Source: Georgenia satyanarayanai
GTDB taxonomy: Bacteria; Actinomycetota; Actinomycetes; Actinomycetales; Actinomycetaceae
Reading direction: 5' to 3'
Length of the DNA stretch: 64,000 bases
Assembly: GCF_009193135.1 (NCBI RefSeq)
Contig: NZ_VUKC01000005.1
Location: 124,001 to 188,000 of the forward strand
Made by a program: the position numbers and the translations under genes. The notes under the pieces were generated by a model that worked only from the letters and a program-made list of their open reading frames with translations, had not been told where the DNA came from and ran no database searches. Within the stretch, counting starts at the first letter, position 1. Every line of letters begins with the position of its first letter. Below, piece after piece: positions 59,439 through 64,000 of this stretch.

Positions 59439-61135
59439 GGCGCGGCCCGGCTCCCGCGGGGGCCGGCGGTCACCGGCTCACCGCCGCGAGGGGCGCTGCG
59501 CACCTCGACGACGTCGTCGGCGAGCGCGACGAGCCGCGGCCGGTGGGCGATGACGAGGACGGCACGGCCCGCGTCGCGCAGCGCGGAGACGACGTCGAGG
59601 ACGCGCTGCTCCGCGGCGGCGTCGAGGTGGGCCGAGGGCTCGTCGAGCACGACGAGCGGCGCCGGGTCGAGCAGGGCCCGGGTGAGGGCCACGCGCTGCC
59701 GCTGCCCGAGGGACAGCCCGGCGCCGCCCTGGCCGACGGGCGTGTCCCAGCCCTGCGGGAGGGCGGCGAGGACCTCGTCGAGCCCGCTCGCCCGGGCGGC
59801 GGCCTCGGCGCGCGGGCCCACCTCGCCGGCCTCGCCGACGACGGCGTCCGCGACGGTCCCCGGCACGAGGACGGGCCGCTGGGGCACCCAGGTGAGCTGC
59901 GCGTGCCAGGACGCCGGATCGAGCCCGGCCAGGTCGACCGGTTCGCCACCGGTCGCCGGGACGAGGAGCACCCGGCCGGAGTCGGGACGCAGCAGCCCCA
60001 GGGTGAGCATCGCCGTCGTCGTCTTCCCGCCGCCCGAGGGCCCCACGAGCGCGGTGACCCGCCCGGGCAGGACACGTGCGGACAGGTCGGCGGGGGCGAC
60101 GACGTCGCGCCCAGGAGCCACGACCCCGACGCCGTCGAGCACGAGCCCGCCGAACGCGGGGGCGGGGCGGGTGCCGGTCGGCGGCAGGGGCCGCTCGAGG
60201 ACGGCGAAGGCCTGCTCGGCGGCGGCCAGGCCGTCGGCGGAGGCGTGGAACTGCGTGCCGACCTCGCGGATCGGGCGGTACGCCTCGGGGGCGAGCATGA
60301 GGACCGCCAGCCCGGTCGCGAGGTCGAGGTCCCCGTAGACGAGGCGCATCCCCACCGTCACCGCGACGAGCGCGACGGCGATCGAGGCGAGGAACTCGAG
60401 GACGGCCCCGGAGAGGAAGGCAACCCGGAGCGTGCTCATCGTCGTGCGCGTGTAGGCGCGACCGAGGGCGCGCACCCGCGTGCCGGGGCCCCGCTCCCGG
60501 CCCAGCGCCTTGAGGGTCGAGAGCCCCGCGAGGAGGTCGAGGAGCTGGGCGCCCAGCCGCTGCATCGCGAGGAGCCGGTCCGCCGCGAAGCGCTGGGTGA
60601 GGACACCGATGAGCCACATGAACACCGGGATGAGCGGGATCGTCCCGGCGACGATGAGCGCCGAGCCGAGGTCCAGGCCCGCGACGACGACGAGCGTGGC
60701 CGGGGTGAGCGTCGCCGCGAGGAGCAGCTGCGGCAGGTAGCGGACGAAGTAGGGCTCGAGGTCGTCCAGGCCGCGGGTGACGAGAGTGACGACCTCGCTC
60801 GGCTCGCGCAGCCCGCGCGGGCCGAGCGCGACCGCCCGGGCGAGCACGCTCGCGCGCAGCTCGGCGACGACGTCGGCCGCCGCGCGGTGGGCGACGGACC
60901 CCTGGACCACCGTGACCAGCACCCGCGCGAGCGCGACGACGGCGAACCACCCGACGAGCGGAGCGACCTGGGCCCAGCCCGCGTCCCCGTCGACCACCGG
61001 CGCGACCGCCGCGGCGACGAGGAGCGCCTGGGCGACGACGAGCCCGGCGGAGGCGAGCCCGAGGGCCGTGGTGAGGGCGATGTAGCGACGCGCTGCCCGC
61101 GCGTGGCGCAGCAGCCGCGGGTCGAGGGGTCTCAC
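59435..61135 (-). CDS. cydD: Thiol reductant ABC exporter subunit CydD
   Basis: 566 aa, GTG directly abutting the cydB stop. Transmembrane half includes GPRGLREPSEVVTLVTRGLDDLEPYFVRYLPQLLLAATLTPA and PLIPVFMWLIG, typical of CydD. ATPase: GPSGGGKTT, LSLGQRQRVALTRALLDPAPLVVLDEPSAHLD (signature LSLGQ instead of LSGGQ) and AHRPRL. Forms the heterodimer with CydC. Confidence 0.96.
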   Translation of the reverse strand: MRPLDPRLLRHARAARRYIALTTALGLASAGLVVAQALLVAAAVAPVVDGDAGWAQVAPLVGWFAVVALARVLVTVVQGSVAHRAAADVVAELRASVLARAVALGPRGLREPSEVVTLVTRGLDDLEPYFVRYLPQLLLAATLTPATLVVVAGLDLGSALIVAGTIPLIPVFMWLIGVLTQRFAADRLLAMQRLGAQLLDLLAGLSTLKALGRERGPGTRVRALGRAYTRTTMSTLRVAFLSGAVLEFLASIAVALVAVTVGMRLVYGDLDLATGLAVLMLAPEAYRPIREVGTQFHASADGLAAAEQAFAVLERPLPPTGTRPAPAFGGLVLDGVGVVAPGRDVVAPADLSARVLPGRVTALVGPSGGGKTTTAMLTLGLLRPDSGRVLLVPATGGEPVDLAGLDPASWHAQLTWVPQRPVLVPGTVADAVVGEAGEVGPRAEAAARASGLDEVLAALPQGWDTPVGQGGAGLSLGQRQRVALTRALLDPAPLVVLDEPSAHLDAAAEQRVLDVVSALRDAGRAVLVIAHRPRLVALADDVVEVRSAPRGGEPVTAGPRGSRAAP

Positions 61136-62212
61136 CTAGTCCCGGCCCGTGCCCGGCCCGGCGGCCGTCCCGACGCGGCGCTCCTCGGTCGGGTGCAGCC
61201 CCTCGTCGCCGACGATGTCGCTCACCCACACCCGCTTGCGGAACACCCAGTACGTCCAGCCCTGGTAGCCGAGGACGACCGGCACGAAGACGAGCGCGAC
61301 GATGCTCATCACGGTGAGCGTGGGCCCGGTGGCGGCGGCCTCGGCGATGGACAGGGAGAAGGCCGGGTCGATCGAGGACGGCATGACGTCGGGGAACATC
61401 GCCGTGAAGATGAAGGCGACGGCGCCGACGATCCCGACGGTGTGGAGGGCGAAGGCCCAGCCCTCGCGGCCGCGGCGGGTGGCGGCGATGACGCCGATGA
61501 GGCTGGCGGCGGCGACGGCGGCGGGGACGAGCGTGAGGGCGGTCGTCGAGTGCAGGGCCTGGGCCCACAGCACCCAGACGAGGGCGACGAGCCCCGACCC
61601 GATCGACAGGCGGTGCGCCAGCCGCGCGGCGCGCACGTGGATGGGTCCGGCCGTCTTGAGCGCGACGAAGATCGCGCCGTGGGTGAGGAACAGGCCCAGG
61701 GTGAGGAGCCCGCCGAGGAGCGTGAAGGGGGTGATGAGGGAGAGGAAGCCGCCGGTGAGCTGGTGGGTGCCGTCGACGAGCTCGATCTCCATGCCCTGGA
61801 CGAGGTTGGCGAAGGCCACGCCCCACAGGACCGAGGGCAGCCACGAGCCGAAGGTCAGCGCGAGGTCCCAGCGGTCGCGCCACACCGGGTCGTTGATCTT
61901 CGCGCGCCACTCCAGGGCGCACACCCGGACGATGAGGGCGACGAGGATGAGGAGGAGCGGCAGGTAGAAGCCGGAGAACATCGTCGCGTACCACTCGGGG
62001 AAGGCGGCGAAGGTCGCGCCGCCGGCGGTGAGCAGCCACACCTCGTTGCCGTCCCAGACCGGGCCGATGGTGCGCAGGAGGACGCGGCGCTCCTTCTCGT
62101 CACGGGCGAAGGTCCGCAGGAGCATCCCGACGCCGAAGTCGAAGCCCTCCAGGGCGAGGTAGCCGGTCCACAGGACGGCGATGAGCACGAACCACAGCAC
62201 GGGCAGGTCCAC
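61136..62212 (-). CDS. cydB: Cytochrome bd ubiquinol/menaquinol oxidase subunit II
   Basis: 358 aa, about nine membrane segments. GYLALEGFDFGVGMLLRTFARDEKERRVLLRTIGPVWDGNEVWLLTAGGATFAAFPEWYAT is diagnostic of CydB. It is the structural partner of CydA. The stop is followed at once by the cydD start and the ATG lies 13 bp after cydA. Confidence 0.96.
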   Translation of the reverse strand: MDLPVLWFVLIAVLWTGYLALEGFDFGVGMLLRTFARDEKERRVLLRTIGPVWDGNEVWLLTAGGATFAAFPEWYATMFSGFYLPLLLILVALIVRVCALEWRAKINDPVWRDRWDLALTFGSWLPSVLWGVAFANLVQGMEIELVDGTHQLTGGFLSLITPFTLLGGLLTLGLFLTHGAIFVALKTAGPIHVRAARLAHRLSIGSGLVALVWVLWAQALHSTTALTLVPAAVAAASLIGVIAATRRGREGWAFALHTVGIVGAVAFIFTAMFPDVMPSSIDPAFSLSIAEAAATGPTLTVMSIVALVFVPVVLGYQGWTYWVFRKRVWVSDIVGDEGLHPTEERRVGTAAGPGTGRD

Positions 62213-62225
62213 GGCGGGGAGCTCC

Positions 62226-63722
62226 TCAGTAGGCGAAGGACAGGGTGGGCTCGGGCTGCTCGTCCCCGTCGGGGACGGGCGGCCTCACCGGGTCGACGCC
62301 CTCGCGGACGTAGCGGCGGATGAGGCGGAACCACACGACCCCGAGGGCCGCGTACAGCAGCGTGAACACGACGAGGGAGGTGAGGACGGTGACGGGGGAG
62401 ACGACGGTGGAGACGCCGTCGGTGGTGAGCAGCATGACCTGGTCCACCGGGTTGGCCGGGTTGGGGTGGACCACCCAGGGCTGGCGGCCCATCTCGGTGA
62501 AGATCCACCCGAAGCTCGAGGCGAGGAAGGGCATGGGCAGCGCGACGAGGCACAGGCGGGAGAACCACACCGAGTCGGTGATGCGGCCCTTGCGGAGCAG
62601 CCAGAAGCCGGCGACGGCGAGGGCGGCGGATCCCGCGGCGAGGCCGATCATGAGCCGGAAGCTCCAGAAGGAGATGAAGAGGTTGGGGTAGAACTCGGTG
62701 TCCGCGTCGACGCTCTCGAGGTCCCCGTACAGCTCCATCTGCTGGGCCTGGACGTCGGCGACTCCGGGGAGGTAGCTGTCCGGGCCGGTGAAGGAGCCGG
62801 TGCCGAGGAAGGAGGTGAGGAAGGGGATCTCCAGGACGTGGTTGATGTCCTCGCAGTCGTTGCTGCCGGGGATGCCGATCGACAGGAGGGAGAAGCCGAC
62901 GCCCTCCCCGCCCTGGCAGACCGCCTCCGCGGCGGCCATCTTGCCGGGCTGCTGCTCGTACATGAGCTTGCCCTGGAGGTCGCCGCTGGCGATGACGCCG
63001 AGCCCGGCGACGAGCACGGCGACGAGCCCGACGTAGGCGCCGGGGCGCCACACCTGACGGGCCTGCTCGGTGTCGCCCGAGCGGGCGGCGCGGACCATCC
63101 ACCACCCGCAGATGCCGGCGACGAAGGTGCCCGCGACGAGGAAGGACGCGGTGATCGTGTGGGCGTAGGCGGCGACGAGCGTGTTGTTCGTCATCACCTC
63201 GAGGAAACCGCCGACGCCGTCGAGCTCGGCGCGGCCGGTCTCGGGGTTGTAGACCGCCCCGACGGGGTGCTGCATCCACGAGTTGGCCGCGAGGATCCAG
63301 TAGGCCGACAGCGAGGTGCCGACGGCGACGGCCCAGATGCACGCGTTGTGCAGCCACCTCGGCAGCTTGCCCTCGCCGAAGATCCACAGGCCGAGGAAGG
63401 TCGACTCGAGGAAGAAGGCGGCCAGCGCCTCGATGGCGAGCGGTGCGCCGAAGATGTCCCCGACGAAGCGGGAGTACTCCGACCAGTTCATCCCGAACTG
63501 GAACTCCTGGACGATGCCGGTCGCGACGCCGAGCGCGAAGTTGATGAGGAGGACCTTGCCGAAGAACTTCGTCAGCCGGTGCCAGTGGGCCTTGCCGGTG
63601 CGCACCCAGGCGGTGTGCATGATCGCGACGAGCGGGGAGAGCCCGATCGTCAGCGGCACGAGGACGAAGTGGTAGACGGTTGTGATCCCGAACTGCCAGC
63701 GGGCCAGGTCCAGCGCTTCCAC
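62226..63722 (-). CDS. cydA: Cytochrome bd oxidase subunit I
   Basis: 498 aa from the GTG at 63722 with GAGGAG 7 bases upstream; the longer in-frame start would run over the promoter. MEALDLARWQFGITTVYHFVLVPLTIGLS is the family start, His18 matching the haem b595 ligand. Other haem ligands: His in AYAHTITASFL (b558) and Met in FRLMIGLA. The quinol loop region GWIFTEMGRQPWVV follows. About nine membrane segments, short Q-loop. It reduces O2 with quinol at high affinity. Confidence 0.96.
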   Translation of the reverse strand: MEALDLARWQFGITTVYHFVLVPLTIGLSPLVAIMHTAWVRTGKAHWHRLTKFFGKVLLINFALGVATGIVQEFQFGMNWSEYSRFVGDIFGAPLAIEALAAFFLESTFLGLWIFGEGKLPRWLHNACIWAVAVGTSLSAYWILAANSWMQHPVGAVYNPETGRAELDGVGGFLEVMTNNTLVAAYAHTITASFLVAGTFVAGICGWWMVRAARSGDTEQARQVWRPGAYVGLVAVLVAGLGVIASGDLQGKLMYEQQPGKMAAAEAVCQGGEGVGFSLLSIGIPGSNDCEDINHVLEIPFLTSFLGTGSFTGPDSYLPGVADVQAQQMELYGDLESVDADTEFYPNLFISFWSFRLMIGLAAGSAALAVAGFWLLRKGRITDSVWFSRLCLVALPMPFLASSFGWIFTEMGRQPWVVHPNPANPVDQVMLLTTDGVSTVVSPVTVLTSLVVFTLLYAALGVVWFRLIRRYVREGVDPVRPPVPDGDEQPEPTLSFAY

Positions 63723-63768
63723 TCGGTCTCCTCGGTCGTGAACGCGCCCGGGACACGGGCACGTCGAT

Positions 63769-63811
63769 ACCGTAGGAATCAGGAGAAATGTCCCCGTGGG
63801 ACCAAGGTCCC
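63769..63811 (-). promoter_or_regulatory. cyd promoter with DosR-box-like palindrome
   Basis: On the minus strand GGGACCAAGGTCCC (63811-63798) has the 14-bp layout of the DosR box core (GGGAC-N4-GTCCC). A half-matching GGGACATTTCTCC follows at 63794-63782. TACGGT (63774-63769) is a -10 candidate, so the boxes lie near -25 to -50, the place for an activator. The remaining 63812-64000 shows no gene. Confidence 0.65.
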
Positions 63812-64000
63812 GCCGTCGTGCCGGGTGTCCTCCGCGCTGCTCCGGGTGCCCTGTGCGATACTGCTCGTGGTCGAGGGACAGGTCCACACCCCGTTCAGCG
63901 GCCCGACGACGACGTAGGTACTCGCCTCGACTTCGCGCCGCCTCACCATCCGGGTGAGTGCGCTGCTTGCTGAAGCGGCGGGAGGCCTCGCCGGACGTCC

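Noticed and set aside
59543-62323. 926-codon plus-strand frame
   Set aside because: Antisense to cydD and cydB; Glu/Gly/Arg/Asp-rich without motifs.
62226-63887. 55-codon upstream extension of cydA
   Set aside because: It would cover the -10 and DosR-box-like site and lacks the CydA N-terminus; GTG 63722 has a good ribosome site and starts MEALDLARWQFG.
1-64000. CRISPR arrays, rRNA operons, insertion sequences, prophage or integron genes
   Set aside because: Searched by eye for spaced repeats, transposase or integrase motifs and rRNA signatures; none seen.

Overview
The window is very GC-rich (G/C at nearly every third codon position) and carries the gene order ddl / DUF3515 / thiL / rpmB / DAK2-kinase / recG / rsmD / coaD / YceD / rnc / mutM, an NdgR-type IclR regulator beside leuCD, a DosS/DosR-like two-component pair and many genes that start directly behind a TANNNT -10 box (leaderless mRNAs). 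This points to an actinomycete, most likely a member of the Micrococcales (Cellulomonas/Georgenia-like). The genus is my inference. No rRNA, prophage, insertion sequence or CRISPR array is visible. The window is chromosomal, half housekeeping and half catabolic cargo.

1-13.4 kb: a LacI-controlled minus-strand operon with two ABC permeases, a solute-binding lipoprotein, two ADP-ribosylglycohydrolase-family enzymes, a ribokinase-family kinase, a fusion of a glycosidase-like barrel with a formylglycine-generating-enzyme-like domain, a CaiB-type CoA transferase and a CitE-type lyase. A secreted esterase (cut by the window edge) follows. Most junctions are 4-bp stop/start overlaps. Two LacI operators and a TTGACA promoter lie upstream of lacI. 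I know no described pathway with this gene set.

13.4-22.7 kb: a DUF222/HNH (13E12-type) gene with a duplicated upstream motif, a small HhH protein, tRNA-Gln and tRNA-Glu, a secreted multicopper oxidase with an N-terminal calcium-loop repeat domain, two small DUF genes, and ndgR divergent from leuCD with a perfect palindrome between them.

22.7-28.1 kb: a second sugar operon (solute-binding protein, two permeases, a GH32/43-like glycosidase, LacI) with a perfect 18-bp operator. Both sugar operons have a strong hairpin just behind the solute-binding-protein gene.

28.3-52.8 kb: murA, an ABC exporter with a DesK/DesR-like pair, an acyltransferase and gpsA, a trans-sulfuration enzyme, then the conserved ddl-to-mutM block. 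Three copies of a roughly 72-bp REP-like palindrome with G-rich ends lie between genes here. mutM carries five in-frame copies of an 18-bp coding repeat. The same 18-mer, in the same reading phase, occurs three times in the unrelated fusion gene 48 kb away.

52.8-64 kb: an aldehyde dehydrogenase, a DosR-like regulator, a trans-aconitate-methyltransferase-like gene behind a double operator, and cydA-cydB-cydD-cydC fused by overlaps to a DosS-like GAF sensor kinase. A DosR-box-like palindrome precedes cydA, so the cluster looks like a self-contained oxygen/redox circuit controlling cytochrome bd.
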